Positions 33,702-42,772 of a stretch of DNA of 64,000 bases are shown one piece after another; positions within the stretch are counted from its first letter, which is position 1; the number at the start of each line of letters is the position of its first letter. The stretch comes from Formivibrio citricus. Lineage in GTDB: Bacteria > Pseudomonadota > Gammaproteobacteria > Burkholderiales > Chitinibacteraceae. The notes under the pieces were generated by a model. It was not told the DNA's origin. It searched no databases and saw nothing but the letters and a program-made list of their open reading frames with translations. The stretch lies in assembly GCF_900115065.1 (NCBI RefSeq), contig NZ_FOVE01000006.1:101946-165945 (forward strand), in the 5' to 3' direction. The translations under genes were made by a program, and so were the position numbers.

Positions 33702-35554
33702 GCGGAATTTTGAATTTTGGCGGCCAGCCGGTTGCGCCGCGCGATATTGGCGCGATGACCGATGCCCTGGCGCATCGCGGGCGCGATAACGCCGCCGTAG
33801 TATTGGGCGGGGCGGAACGCGGACGTCTGTCCACCTACCCCGGCGTGGCGCTGGGGCATCGCCGCCTGTCTGTCATTGATCTGGCTCCGCATTCGGCACA
33901 ACCCATGGCCAGCGAGGATGAGCGCAACTGGATCGTCTACAACGGTGAGCTCTACAACTACCGTGAACTGCGCCGGGAGCTGATGGGGTTGGGCTACGCC
34001 TTCGGTACCGAATCCGACACTGAAGTAGTGCTGGTGGCATATCAAGCTTGGGGTGAGGCGTGTTTGGCCCGCTTCAATGGTATGTTCGCCTTTGCCATCT
34101 GGAGCGAGGCATCGCAAAGCCTGTTTTGCGCTCGTGACCCCATCGGTATCAAACCGTTTTATTTCACACGGGATGAGCAATCCTTCAAGTTCGCTTCCGA
34201 GGCTCGGGCTTTGGTGGCAGGCAAAACACCCGCGCTCGATTCGCAATCGGTTACCTGCTATTTCCTTTCGATGTATGTGCCGCGCGAGCTGAGTATTTTT
34301 GCGGGGGTGCGCAAATTGTTGCCGGGCCACTGCATGCGGGTCGAGCGCAGTGGCAAAACAGAAATCCGGTCATACTGGAGCCTGCCAGCGACCGGAACAC
34401 GCAACATCTCTGCTGAAGATGCAGCAGTCGAGTTGCAATCCATTCTGGATAAGGCTGTTGCCGCGCAACTGCAAAGCGATGTTCCGGTCGGTGCACTGCT
34501 ATCGGGCGGGTTCGACAGTGGCATGATCGTTGCGTCTGCCGCGCAGCATACCCAAAGCTTGCATACCTACAGCGTGGGTTTTGACGATGGGCGGCAATTC
34601 AACGAATTGCCCATCGCGAAAGCATTGGCGGCACGGTATGGCACGATTCATCACGAGCGCGTGATCCGTAGCGACGAAGTCATGGACATGCTCGACAAAG
34701 CCATAGCCTGCATGAGCGAGCCGATTGCCGACAGTGCCATGGTGCCCACCTATTGTTTGTCGCAGATGGCGGCAGAAGATGGCGTCAAAGTACTTTTGAG
34801 CGGTACGGGCGGCGATGAAGTGTTTGGGGGCTATTCGCGGTATGTAGGGGCATCGCGCCAGCGCCGGCTGTTTTATTGTGTGCCGCGCAGCATCCGTCAC
34901 GCACTGGGTCGAACTTTGTTCCGCGATGGCCCGCTGGGCGCGCGGCTGCGCCATCCTGCACTGGATATGATGCTCTACACCGGCGGCTCACCCAAGCTGG
35001 CCGGGCAATTGTTGTCGGGCCGTGGTGGATTGAACGTTTTTTTTGAAACATTGGCGCAAGACATATTCCCGCCCCCCATCGCTGGTACGCCGGGATTGTA
35101 CGAAAACATGCTGTTCGACCTGCAGGTCTATTTGCCCGATGAATTGCTGACGTTGCTCGATCAGCTCACCATGGCCCATACCGTGGAAGGCCGTGTGCCC
35201 CTGCTGGATATTGACCTGATCGCTGCCAGCTACAGCCTTCCGCCCGCGTTGCACGTTAGCCAGCACCAGGCGGAAACCCGCAAACTCATGCGCCGGATGG
35301 CACGCGGCAAGCTGGACGAACGTACCTTTAGCGCCCGCAAACAAGGCTTTTCCGGTCCGATGCGCTACTGGATAGAAAGCAATCGCTACCGCTTCCGCGA
35401 ACGGATCATGACCATGGAAAACGTGGACATGCTGAACGGCATCCGGTTTGATCACCTGTGGCAAACCGGTGCAGAACAGGACCCATATTGGGCTGGTGAA
35501 GTATTCTCTCTCTATTGTTTTGCCACCTGGTATCAGGCTCATGCAGCAGGCTAA
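33689..35554 (+). CDS. Asparagine-synthetase-like glutamine-dependent amidotransferase
   Basis: The 621-residue protein starts MCGISGIL, so Cys2 after Met removal is the glutaminase nucleophile. The N-terminal Ntn domain has AHRGRDNAAV and YNGELYNYRELR; the synthetase domain has the PP-loop LLSGGFDSGM near residue 270 and SGTGGDEVFGGYSRY. AsnB-type enzymes amidate a carboxyl group through acyl-AMP. In a surface glycan island, amidation of a uronic or nonulosonic acid carboxyl is more likely than free asparagine synthesis, but the sequence does not decide this. The ATG at 33689 is required by Cys2; longer frames are rejected. Confidence 0.9.
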   Translation: MCGISGILNFGGQPVAPRDIGAMTDALAHRGRDNAAVVLGGAERGRLSTYPGVALGHRRLSVIDLAPHSAQPMASEDERNWIVYNGELYNYRELRRELMGLGYAFGTESDTEVVLVAYQAWGEACLARFNGMFAFAIWSEASQSLFCARDPIGIKPFYFTRDEQSFKFASEARALVAGKTPALDSQSVTCYFLSMYVPRELSIFAGVRKLLPGHCMRVERSGKTEIRSYWSLPATGTRNISAEDAAVELQSILDKAVAAQLQSDVPVGALLSGGFDSGMIVASAAQHTQSLHTYSVGFDDGRQFNELPIAKALAARYGTIHHERVIRSDEVMDMLDKAIACMSEPIADSAMVPTYCLSQMAAEDGVKVLLSGTGGDEVFGGYSRYVGASRQRRLFYCVPRSIRHALGRTLFRDGPLGARLRHPALDMMLYTGGSPKLAGQLLSGRGGLNVFFETLAQDIFPPPIAGTPGLYENMLFDLQVYLPDELLTLLDQLTMAHTVEGRVPLLDIDLIAASYSLPPALHVSQHQAETRKLMRRMARGKLDERTFSARKQGFSGPMRYWIESNRYRFRERIMTMENVDMLNGIRFDHLWQTGAEQDPYWAGEVFSLYCFATWYQAHAAG

Positions 35555-36419
35555 TCCACCACTCGTCAGTGTGGTCATCCCCACCCGGAATCGTTGTGAG
35601 CGGTTGTCGCAAGCCATTGCTTCCGCCAAAGCCCAAACTTGGCCGAATATCGAAATCATTGTGATTGACGAAGCATCCGATGATGCTACGCCCGCCTATT
35701 TGGCATCGCTTGCGGCCGAAGATCCGCGTGTTCATCTGATCCGCAACGACCATCCTCGCGGCGGCGGCGGAGCGCGCAACCAAGGGATCGATGCGGCGAG
35801 CGGGGTGTATATTGCCTTTCTGGATGATGATGACATCTGGCTGCCGGAAAAACTGGCTGCGCAAATGACCCTGCTGCAGGCCCAGCCCGGCGCATCGGCA
35901 GTTTCGTGCGGTTTCGTGGTCGAATATCCGTTCTCGATCCTGCGCGGGGTACGCGTCGTTCCTCCTTCCGACGCCCAGCAATTGCTGCGCGCCAACCATC
36001 TTGGTGGTGCCTCCATGTGTCTGGCCACAAAAAGTGCGCTGGCAGCAATTCATGGTTTTGATCCATCACTGCGCAGCGGGCAGGATTGGGATTTGTGGCT
36101 CAAGCTTTATGACCAGGGCCCCATACTGGTGTGCGACCAGCCGTTGGTCCGCTATGTTCCGCACCGGGGCGTTCGCATTACAGGCAACCCCGGGTCGGCC
36201 TATTCTGGCCGCCGCCGGATTTTCTTTCGCTACCGTTCGCGCATGACCGCAATGACACAACGCTTTTTACTCAGCGAGCTGGTTTATTGCAGAAAAGTAT
36301 TGATGGGGAAAACGGCTAGACGGATCGCCAAAGGATTCTTGCATGTGTTGCATTTGGCCTGTGGAACCAATGCGGTCCGCTATGTGTATCGATACCTGAA
36401 ACACCTGTCCCGCGTCTGA
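35541..36419 (+). CDS. Family 2 glycosyltransferase
   Basis: The 292-residue GT-A enzyme has VSVVIPTRNRCERLSQAI, IVIDEASDDAT, GGGGARNQGID and the metal-binding FLDDDDIWLPEKLA (near residues 93-106). GQDWDLWLKLYDQG follows, and a basic C terminus may contact the membrane. It starts at ATG 35541 inside the preceding gene (14-base overlap). Sugar specificity unknown. Confidence 0.9.
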   Translation: MQQANPPLVSVVIPTRNRCERLSQAIASAKAQTWPNIEIIVIDEASDDATPAYLASLAAEDPRVHLIRNDHPRGGGGARNQGIDAASGVYIAFLDDDDIWLPEKLAAQMTLLQAQPGASAVSCGFVVEYPFSILRGVRVVPPSDAQQLLRANHLGGASMCLATKSALAAIHGFDPSLRSGQDWDLWLKLYDQGPILVCDQPLVRYVPHRGVRITGNPGSAYSGRRRIFFRYRSRMTAMTQRFLLSELVYCRKVLMGKTARRIAKGFLHVLHLACGTNAVRYVYRYLKHLSRV

Positions 36420-36423
36420 CCCA

Positions 36424-38862
36424 ATGGGAATCGCCTTGAACAAAGTCTGTGTGATCATCCCCTGTTACCGTGACTCTGCCACGCTGGCCCGGGCGCTGGA
36501 TTCGGTACGCGCGCAAACTCACCCCGTAGACGAGATCATCGTCGTCAATGACAACTCACCTGAAACCGAGGCTATCGAGGCGGTGCTGCAAGCCTATCCG
36601 GAAGTCACCTATGTCAAAAATCCGGAAAATGTCGGGCTCGCGGCAACCCGCAACAATGGCGTACGCGTTGCCAAAAGCGAGATTATTTCTTTTCTGGATG
36701 CGGATGACGAATTGCATCCTCAAAAAATCGAATTTCAATTAAGGAAATTGTGTGACAAGGGGGCCGTTGCCTGTCGTGTGGCGAAAACAACAATCAACAC
36801 CCGCCCGCCGGTAAATCTGTATTCGGCGAAAAAAATTAGGACAGTCAAAGTAAACCATACAAAGCGCATGCGGTTCGGAAATCATCTGACTGGCGCATCC
36901 ATGATGCTTGAAAAATCGTTGTTCATGAGTTTGGGTGGGTATGATGCAAATTTGCGCTCATGCGAGGATTTCGATCTTTGGTTTAGATTGCTGGATGCGG
37001 GCGTTGAAGTTGTTGATATACAGTTGCCATTGTATTTTTATTATTATAACGAGTGTGGTTTGTCAAAAAACTATGTAAATATATCGCACTGGGAGCTGGA
37101 GGTTGTCAAAAAATTTCTCCAGCGGAATGGAATTTGTCCTGGAAGTTTTTGGAGCGGTGGATTTGTTTTATTCGTATGGATGGCCCGGCATTTTATTCGA
37201 AGTAAAATGCCGGGAAACGAAATATTGCAAGATAGAATTCGAGAGAATGTTTCATATTTGGGGATGCACTGGTTCTGGCGTGTCTTGATGAATTTTGCGG
37301 ATCGTGTGGGTTTTTGGAAGTTGTGGGCGAGGGTTGATCTGAAATCAAGGGCGGATTCAAATGCCGGTCGTGATTGCAATGTGATGAACTTTAGTTTTGC
37401 CAAAATATTTAATGCCGGAATTTGGGTTGGCGGATTGACTGCGCTTGGATATTTGGGTTTGATGTTTCGCGATATTCTGATGGCGCGGTGTTTTGGTGTG
37501 GGGGAGGCTGTTTCCTTATATCAGCTTGGCAGTGTACTTCCCATGTTTTTGGCAAGTGTGTTGGCTGGGCCTGTTAATGCCACTCTTGTTCCTGAAATAG
37601 TCAGGCGGCGAACGATCCTGTCAGACCGGGAAAATTCGGTCTGGTTTTCCGATGTATCAAGAACGATATTTTTGGGGATGTTACTGGTTTCGATATTTAC
37701 ATTTTTTTCATGTCTTGTTTATAGCCTGCATCGCGAGTTCGCTGTGAACCGGGGGGGCTATTTTGTAATGCTTCTGTTGATGTCATGCGCCATGCTGGCC
37801 ATGAGCGGAAATGTTGTACTGGGCAATGCGGCGCTTAATTCGATAGGACGGGCGAGAGTGGCATCACTGGCACAAGCGGTGGTGCCTGTATGTGCCATTA
37901 TCCCCCTGCTGTTGTGGTCTGATTCGCTGGGGGTGATCTCGGTGGGCATGGGTATGCTATTGGGGCAGCTGGCGAATTTTTTGATTATTAAATGGATTCT
38001 GTCCGGATGCGGATTCCCGCTGGAAATCGGAAAGCCGGTGAGATGGAAAATTGTTGATAAAATTGCAGTCAGGCAATATGTTGCCATGGTGGTCATGAGT
38101 ATTTGCCTTTTTGCTACACCATTGATCGGGACCGCGCTAGCTGAATTGATAGGTCATGCAGCCGTTTCGGCGTATACATTAGGCAGCAAGGTCGCTGTTT
38201 TTTGTAATGGAATTGTGACGGTAACCTTGGGTTTTGTGGTTTTGCCGAGATTTTCAAGGGATATTTCCTCAGGGATGGATGAGAGTGCCAGAACATTGCT
38301 GAGATTGGCATTTTCATTTCTTTCAATTGTTTCATTTGTATTTGTTGTGGCTTTGTTCTTTTTGTCAAAAAATATTGTACAGCTTGTTTTTGTTGGTGGA
38401 GCATTTCTCCCCTCTGACGTAGATGTTGTGTCGCAAGTCATGTCTTATTCCAGCTTGCAATTGCCTTTTTTTGCTGCGTGCATGTTGTTGTTGAATTATG
38501 CGCTGGCGCAAAGACGTGTAGGGAAAATATTTATTACAGCTTTTTTGGGGCAAATCCTTGGTGTGGCCATGTCATTCTGGTTTAAAGATAGATATGGCGT
38601 TGGAGGGGTAACCTTGGGGCTTGCTGCCGGAATGGCATTGTCATCAATTATGCTGCTCGTGGACGCGGTTTTTTCCAAAAACATCGAACCGTTGTCGGCG
38701 GTGCGGGTTATTTGCACATGGGTGGGTTTGGCGTTGGCGTTGCTTTTGTTTGAAAATGGCCAGCCTGGATTGGCGGTTTTTGCAATGGCAATGGCTTTGC
38801 TGGGTTTTGTGTTTGAGACTGCCTGGTCAATCAGGATGGTACTTGTAAGCAAAAGGGCGTGA
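36424..38862 (+). CDS. Fusion of a family 2 glycosyltransferase with a MurJ/Wzx-like lipid flippase
   Basis: The 812-residue protein joins two complete modules in one frame. Residues 1-300 form a GT-A domain (CVIIPCYRDSATLARAL, VVNDNSPET, SFLDADDELH near 90, SCEDFDLWFRLLDAG). Residues about 321-812 form a MOP-superfamily flippase with many membrane helices, beginning FSFAKIFNAGIWVGG and containing ARCFGVGEAVSLYQLGS, like MurJ/MVIN. The junction (about 300-320) is a hydrophilic linker with Met321. The fusion suggests that the last sugar transfer and flipping of the undecaprenyl-linked unit are coupled at the inner membrane; that is inference. The start may be ATG 36424 or TTG 36436, which has GGGA six bases upstream. 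The flippase half is AT-richer than the GT half. Confidence 0.88.
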   Translation: MGIALNKVCVIIPCYRDSATLARALDSVRAQTHPVDEIIVVNDNSPETEAIEAVLQAYPEVTYVKNPENVGLAATRNNGVRVAKSEIISFLDADDELHPQKIEFQLRKLCDKGAVACRVAKTTINTRPPVNLYSAKKIRTVKVNHTKRMRFGNHLTGASMMLEKSLFMSLGGYDANLRSCEDFDLWFRLLDAGVEVVDIQLPLYFYYYNECGLSKNYVNISHWELEVVKKFLQRNGICPGSFWSGGFVLFVWMARHFIRSKMPGNEILQDRIRENVSYLGMHWFWRVLMNFADRVGFWKLWARVDLKSRADSNAGRDCNVMNFSFAKIFNAGIWVGGLTALGYLGLMFRDILMARCFGVGEAVSLYQLGSVLPMFLASVLAGPVNATLVPEIVRRRTILSDRENSVWFSDVSRTIFLGMLLVSIFTFFSCLVYSLHREFAVNRGGYFVMLLLMSCAMLAMSGNVVLGNAALNSIGRARVASLAQAVVPVCAIIPLLLWSDSLGVISVGMGMLLGQLANFLIIKWILSGCGFPLEIGKPVRWKIVDKIAVRQYVAMVVMSICLFATPLIGTALAELIGHAAVSAYTLGSKVAVFCNGIVTVTLGFVVLPRFSRDISSGMDESARTLLRLAFSFLSIVSFVFVVALFFLSKNIVQLVFVGGAFLPSDVDVVSQVMSYSSLQLPFFAACMLLLNYALAQRRVGKIFITAFLGQILGVAMSFWFKDRYGVGGVTLGLAAGMALSSIMLLVDAVFSKNIEPLSAVRVICTWVGLALALLLFENGQPGLAVFAMAMALLGFVFETAWSIRMVLVSKRA

Positions 38863-38865
38863 TTT

Positions 38866-40398
38866 ATGCGGAACGGGATATCGTTTGACGTGAAATTGAA
38901 ATATTTCATTCTATTTTTTTGTTACTCCATAGCGCTTGCTGTTATTTTCCAAAAATTCATCTTGTCTTTTTTGCCGTCATTGCACGCCGTGAATGGGTTG
39001 CTTCCGGGGGATGCCCAATATTTCAACGAGGTCGCAGTCAAGTTGGCAAATCAGATCATCTCGAACGGATGGGGTGCATGGAAGTTTTATCCCGCGTATG
39101 GTGCGACAGGGAATACCAGCCTTCTTGCGGCGTTTTACGCGGCGCTGGGGTTTGATCCTGCATGGATGATACTGATTAATGCATTGCTTCATGCCGCGGG
39201 CGGTATTCTGATTGTCAGAATCAGTGCGTTGATAATTCCGGGTAATATTGGGGCGCGCGCCGGTATTATTGCAGCCACGTTTTTTGTTGTTTTTCCGTCA
39301 TCGTTGAATTGGTACGGTCAGATACATAAGGATGGATTTTCAATTTTTTCGACATTGTTGTTTTTGAATGTGTGGCTGAAGTCGGATGATTTGAACAATA
39401 CTGGCTGGTTGTTTGTCTTTGAGTTTTTCGCGGCTGTCTTTTTGTCGGTTATGGTGAGACCGTATCATTTGTATTTTGTTTTAATCGGTTTTGCTACCAT
39501 GTTTCTTTTTGAAATATTGTGTGAGGCGGTGAAGTATGTGTGTCATGGGGGATTTGCCTGCAAGCGGATGACGTTGAAGTTATTGCTAATCGCTGGCATC
39601 GCGCTTGCTATTCAGGTCGCGCCCAAAGGGGATCAAATGGGTTATACCAGTTGGAATGGTGGTTTTTTTGCAGGGAATAATTTATCGGAAACCCCGTGGG
39701 AGTGGCAGCCGACGTCATTTATTCCGAGCAAGTTGGATAAGTTTATGGAGATTGTAGCCAAGACGCGTGCAGGTATGATTAATAATGCGTTACAGGCCAA
39801 TGCATCCTCCATGATCGATGTCGATGTGCGTCCAAATAATTTTGTCGATGTCATTTTGTATTTACCCAGGGCAGCGCAAATTGCCATGTTTGCGCCTTTT
39901 CCGTCTAAGTGGTTTGAAAAAAATGGGGCGCTGCGTTATGTGGCAGTGGCGGAAACCTTGATTTGGTACCTTCTTGCGCCCGGGGTTTTTCTTTTGCTTT
40001 CGGCCGGTTTTAACAAGAAGCTTATCGGTTTGTTGATTTTTTCATTGAGTTGTATGGCTGTGCTTGGGTTTACGATTGCCAATGTTGGTTCCTTGTATCG
40101 TGTGAGATATGTTTTTTTATTTGTATTCATAATGGCTGGCGTCATCGGGTGGCAGCAGTTTTTTGATTTGCATAAAAATAAAATGGCATGTGTCAGATTG
40201 CGCGAGAGCGTGCGCTGGATCGGCGCGGCGGTACCATTTGCCTTGATGGGTCTGCTTGTGGTTGCGATGGGGTGTGCCATTTACTCTGGCAGCCTGGCTT
40301 CGATTATTGCATGTGTAGTTGGCTTTGTTTCTCTTGGGCTCGTGGTCTGGTTTGATCGCAGGGGGATGGGTGTATATGGCAATTCCGGGCAAAAATAA
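38866..40398 (+). CDS. Polytopic membrane protein, Wzy polymerase or GT-C-like
   Basis: The 510-residue protein has about ten to twelve membrane helices. An early periplasmic loop contains LLPGDAQYFNEVA, and WYGQIHKDGFSIF is a later motif; the acidic LPGDAQYF segment recalls the first loop of GT-C transferases, while the size and helix number also suit O-antigen polymerases (Wzy), which have little sequence conservation. Its place after a flippase fits either assembly role. The C terminus overlaps the start of the GT4 gene. I cannot decide between the two. Confidence 0.72.
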   Translation: MRNGISFDVKLKYFILFFCYSIALAVIFQKFILSFLPSLHAVNGLLPGDAQYFNEVAVKLANQIISNGWGAWKFYPAYGATGNTSLLAAFYAALGFDPAWMILINALLHAAGGILIVRISALIIPGNIGARAGIIAATFFVVFPSSLNWYGQIHKDGFSIFSTLLFLNVWLKSDDLNNTGWLFVFEFFAAVFLSVMVRPYHLYFVLIGFATMFLFEILCEAVKYVCHGGFACKRMTLKLLLIAGIALAIQVAPKGDQMGYTSWNGGFFAGNNLSETPWEWQPTSFIPSKLDKFMEIVAKTRAGMINNALQANASSMIDVDVRPNNFVDVILYLPRAAQIAMFAPFPSKWFEKNGALRYVAVAETLIWYLLAPGVFLLLSAGFNKKLIGLLIFSLSCMAVLGFTIANVGSLYRVRYVFLFVFIMAGVIGWQQFFDLHKNKMACVRLRESVRWIGAAVPFALMGLLVVAMGCAIYSGSLASIIACVVGFVSLGLVVWFDRRGMGVYGNSGQK

Positions 40399-41548
40399 GC
40401 CGCGAGTTTACCTGGTCTCGTCGGCGCCAATGTCTTTGCATGCTTTTTTCAAACGGCATATTGAATCTTTGCGCCAGTCAAACCAAGTGGTTTTATTGGC
40501 GAATGGCAATGCCAAATCAATGGAAAATTTCGTTTCTGAGAACGTCCATTTTTCACCTGTACCCATTGAGCGCCAAATATCCCCTTGGCGGGACATTCGT
40601 GCCATTTTTTCACTTTGGCGAAATTTCTGGCAAGGGCATCCTGATCTGGTCCTTTCCGTTACCCCGAAAGCAGGGTTGCTCTCGATGATTGCGGCAAGAT
40701 TGGCCAAAACGCCTGTCAGGGTACATATTTTTACCGGGCAAGTATGGGCTACCCGCCATGGGCTGGCGCGCTGGCTGTTCAAAATGGCAGATAGCGTGAC
40801 CGCATCCTGTGCGACACATGTTCTGGCGGATAGTGAATCGCAGCGTGGTTTTCTGATTGCGGAAGGCGTGGTCCCTGCAGACAAAATCAAAGTGCTGGCC
40901 AATGGTTCCATATGCGGAGTAGACACCAATCGATTTCAACCCAGTCCCTCTGCGCGGTCGGGCGTTCGCACAGAGCTGGGAATACCTGATGATGCGGTGG
41001 TTTTTCTTTATTTGGGAAGGTTGAACCGTGACAAGGGCATCCCCGAGCTGGCGCGGGCTTTCTCCCGCTTGGCATCCCAAAGGCCGGATGTCTGGTTGGT
41101 GCTGGTAGGGCCCGACGAGGAAGGCCTGCAGGTGGAAGTAAGCAAGGTGTGCTCGGACGTGGAAGGCCGATTGCGTTTGATTGGTTTTACAGCCGAACCA
41201 GAGCGCTACATGGCCATGGCTGATGTATTTTGCCTGCCCAGCCATAGGGAAGGGTTTGGTTCTGTGATTATTGAAGCCGCTGCATGTGCGGTCCCGGCAA
41301 TAGCCACCCGTATTTATGGCGTTTCCGATGCGGTTCAGGACGAGGTGACCGGGGTGTTGTTTGAGCCCGGGTCTGAAGATCAGCTACTGGCTGCAATGGC
41401 GACGATGGCAGAAAATTCCGAACTCAGGGACTGCCTGGGGCTGGCAGCGCAACAGCGAGCGCTGCGCGATTTCCCGTCCGGGTTGGTGACAAGTGCACTG
41501 ATCGCATATCTTGATGCCTTGCTCAGGGAAAGGGGGAGGCATGTTTAA
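40376..41548 (+). CDS. Family 4 glycosyltransferase (PglA/WecA-neighbour type)
   Basis: The 390-residue GT-B protein has KAGLLSMIAARLAKTPVRVHIFTGQVW in the N half. The C half has FLYLGRLNRDKGIPELARAF and the E-x7-E retaining motif in HREGFGSVIIEAA. The HIFTGQVWA segment is typical of transferases that add the second sugar to a bacillosamine-type lipid carrier. It is directly followed, with an eight-base overlap, by a PglC-like gene, as in pgl loci. Start ATG 40376 is used, with a G-rich ribosome site; donor likely UDP-GalNAc or UDP-GlcNAc by analogy only. Confidence 0.87.
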   Translation: MAIPGKNKPRVYLVSSAPMSLHAFFKRHIESLRQSNQVVLLANGNAKSMENFVSENVHFSPVPIERQISPWRDIRAIFSLWRNFWQGHPDLVLSVTPKAGLLSMIAARLAKTPVRVHIFTGQVWATRHGLARWLFKMADSVTASCATHVLADSESQRGFLIAEGVVPADKIKVLANGSICGVDTNRFQPSPSARSGVRTELGIPDDAVVFLYLGRLNRDKGIPELARAFSRLASQRPDVWLVLVGPDEEGLQVEVSKVCSDVEGRLRLIGFTAEPERYMAMADVFCLPSHREGFGSVIIEAAACAVPAIATRIYGVSDAVQDEVTGVLFEPGSEDQLLAAMATMAENSELRDCLGLAAQQRALRDFPSGLVTSALIAYLDALLRERGRHV

Positions 41549-42137
41549 GCGCTCATTTGATTTCTGTATTGCGCTTACCCTCTTGATTATATTGTTGCCC
41601 GTGATTGCCGCCACCGCTGTCATGGTGCGGTGGAAGCTGGGTTCCCCTATATTCTTCAGGCAGATTCGCCCTGGTCGGCACGGGAAATTATTCGGTATTT
41701 ACAAATTCAGAACCATGCTCGATTCCGTGGATGCTGATGGAAACGTGTTGCCGGACGATTTGCGACTGACAAGGTTTGGCGTTGTGTTACGCAAGCTGAG
41801 CCTGGATGAATTGCCGCAACTCATAAATGTGCTGCGTGGTGACATGAGCCTGGTGGGGCCCCGCCCGCTTTTGGAGGAGTATTTACCTCTATATTCTGAA
41901 GAGCAGGCACGACGGCACGATGTGCGTCCTGGTATCACCGGGTGGGCTCAAGTCAGCGGGCGAAATACGATTTCGTGGGAAGAGCGTTTTCGTTTGGATG
42001 TCTGGTATGTAGATCACTGCTCGTTCTGGCTGGATATGAAAATTCTCTGGTTGACGGTGGTGCGGGTATTCCAGGCAAAAGACATCAATCAGCCGGGGGT
42101 CGCCACCATGGAAAAATTTACCGGGAACAATAAATGA
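41541..42137 (+). CDS. pglC: PglC-like monotopic phosphoglycosyl transferase
   Basis: The 198-residue protein has one N-terminal re-entrant hydrophobic helix (CIALTLLIILLPVIAATAVM), the IFFRQIRPGRHGKLFGIYKFRTM segment, the DE dyad in SLDELPQL and RPGITGWAQVSGRN. This is the minimal catalytic domain of PglC, which moves phospho-bacillosamine from UDP to undecaprenyl phosphate. Length is that of PglC rather than the long WbaP. AGGGGGAGG precedes the ATG at 41541. Downstream acetyltransferase, aminotransferase and dehydratase genes make UDP-diNAcBac, supporting the assignment, though a related donor such as UDP-QuiNAc4NAc is not excluded. Confidence 0.85.
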   Translation: MFKRSFDFCIALTLLIILLPVIAATAVMVRWKLGSPIFFRQIRPGRHGKLFGIYKFRTMLDSVDADGNVLPDDLRLTRFGVVLRKLSLDELPQLINVLRGDMSLVGPRPLLEEYLPLYSEEQARRHDVRPGITGWAQVSGRNTISWEERFRLDVWYVDHCSFWLDMKILWLTVVRVFQAKDINQPGVATMEKFTGNNK

Positions 42138-42772
42138 ACGGCATATTTGTTTTTGGTGCAGGCGGGCATTCAAAGGTCATCCTTGATGTTGTTGAAAAGC
42201 AGGGGCTGCATCAAGTCGTATATCTATTGGATGATCATCCTGAATCTCCGGGGCGTATGCTTCGTGGGGTTACGGTGGTTGGGAGCAAGGAATGTTTCCC
42301 GATACACAAGGGCAAGGCCGATACGGGGTTGGTTGCCATAGGGAATAACATGGTCAGGCGTGATGTGGCGCGCTGGTTGCATGACAATGGTGCGAAATTC
42401 GCCGTGGCAATTCATCCTTCGGCGTGCATCGGCTTCAATGTGGCATTGGGCTGCGGAACGGTTTTGATGGCCGGGGCGGTGGTGAATCCCGATACGACGG
42501 TCGGTGAGCATGTAATTATCAACACCTGCGCGACAGTAGACCATGACTGCCGAATTGGAAGTTTTGTGCACATAGCTCCCGGCACCACGCTGTGTGGCGG
42601 AGTGGTCGTTGGCGATGGAACCATGATTGGCGCTGGCAGTACTGTGGTGCCGTGTGTGAAAATTGGGGCGGGGGTCACGATTGGGGCGGGGGCCACCGTG
42701 ATTTGTGATATCCCGGATGGGATGACTGTGGTAGGTACGCCTGCACGCCCAAGGATAGGAAAACATGAGTGA
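42134..42772 (+). CDS. pglD: PglD/NeuD-family sugar N-acetyltransferase
   Basis: The 212-residue protein has a small Rossmann-like N domain (IFVFGAGGHSKVILDVV, VYLLDDHP) and a left-handed beta-helix C domain (HPSACIGFNVALGCGTVLMAGAVVN, INTCATVDHDCRIGSFVHIAPG). The His in DHDCRIG is the catalytic base of PglD. It acetylates the 4-amino group made by the aminotransferase encoded next. Overlaps of four bases upstream and eight downstream show tight coupling. It could also serve the missing LegH step. Confidence 0.87.
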   Translation: MNGIFVFGAGGHSKVILDVVEKQGLHQVVYLLDDHPESPGRMLRGVTVVGSKECFPIHKGKADTGLVAIGNNMVRRDVARWLHDNGAKFAVAIHPSACIGFNVALGCGTVLMAGAVVNPDTTVGEHVIINTCATVDHDCRIGSFVHIAPGTTLCGGVVVGDGTMIGAGSTVVPCVKIGAGVTIGAGATVICDIPDGMTVVGTPARPRIGKHE

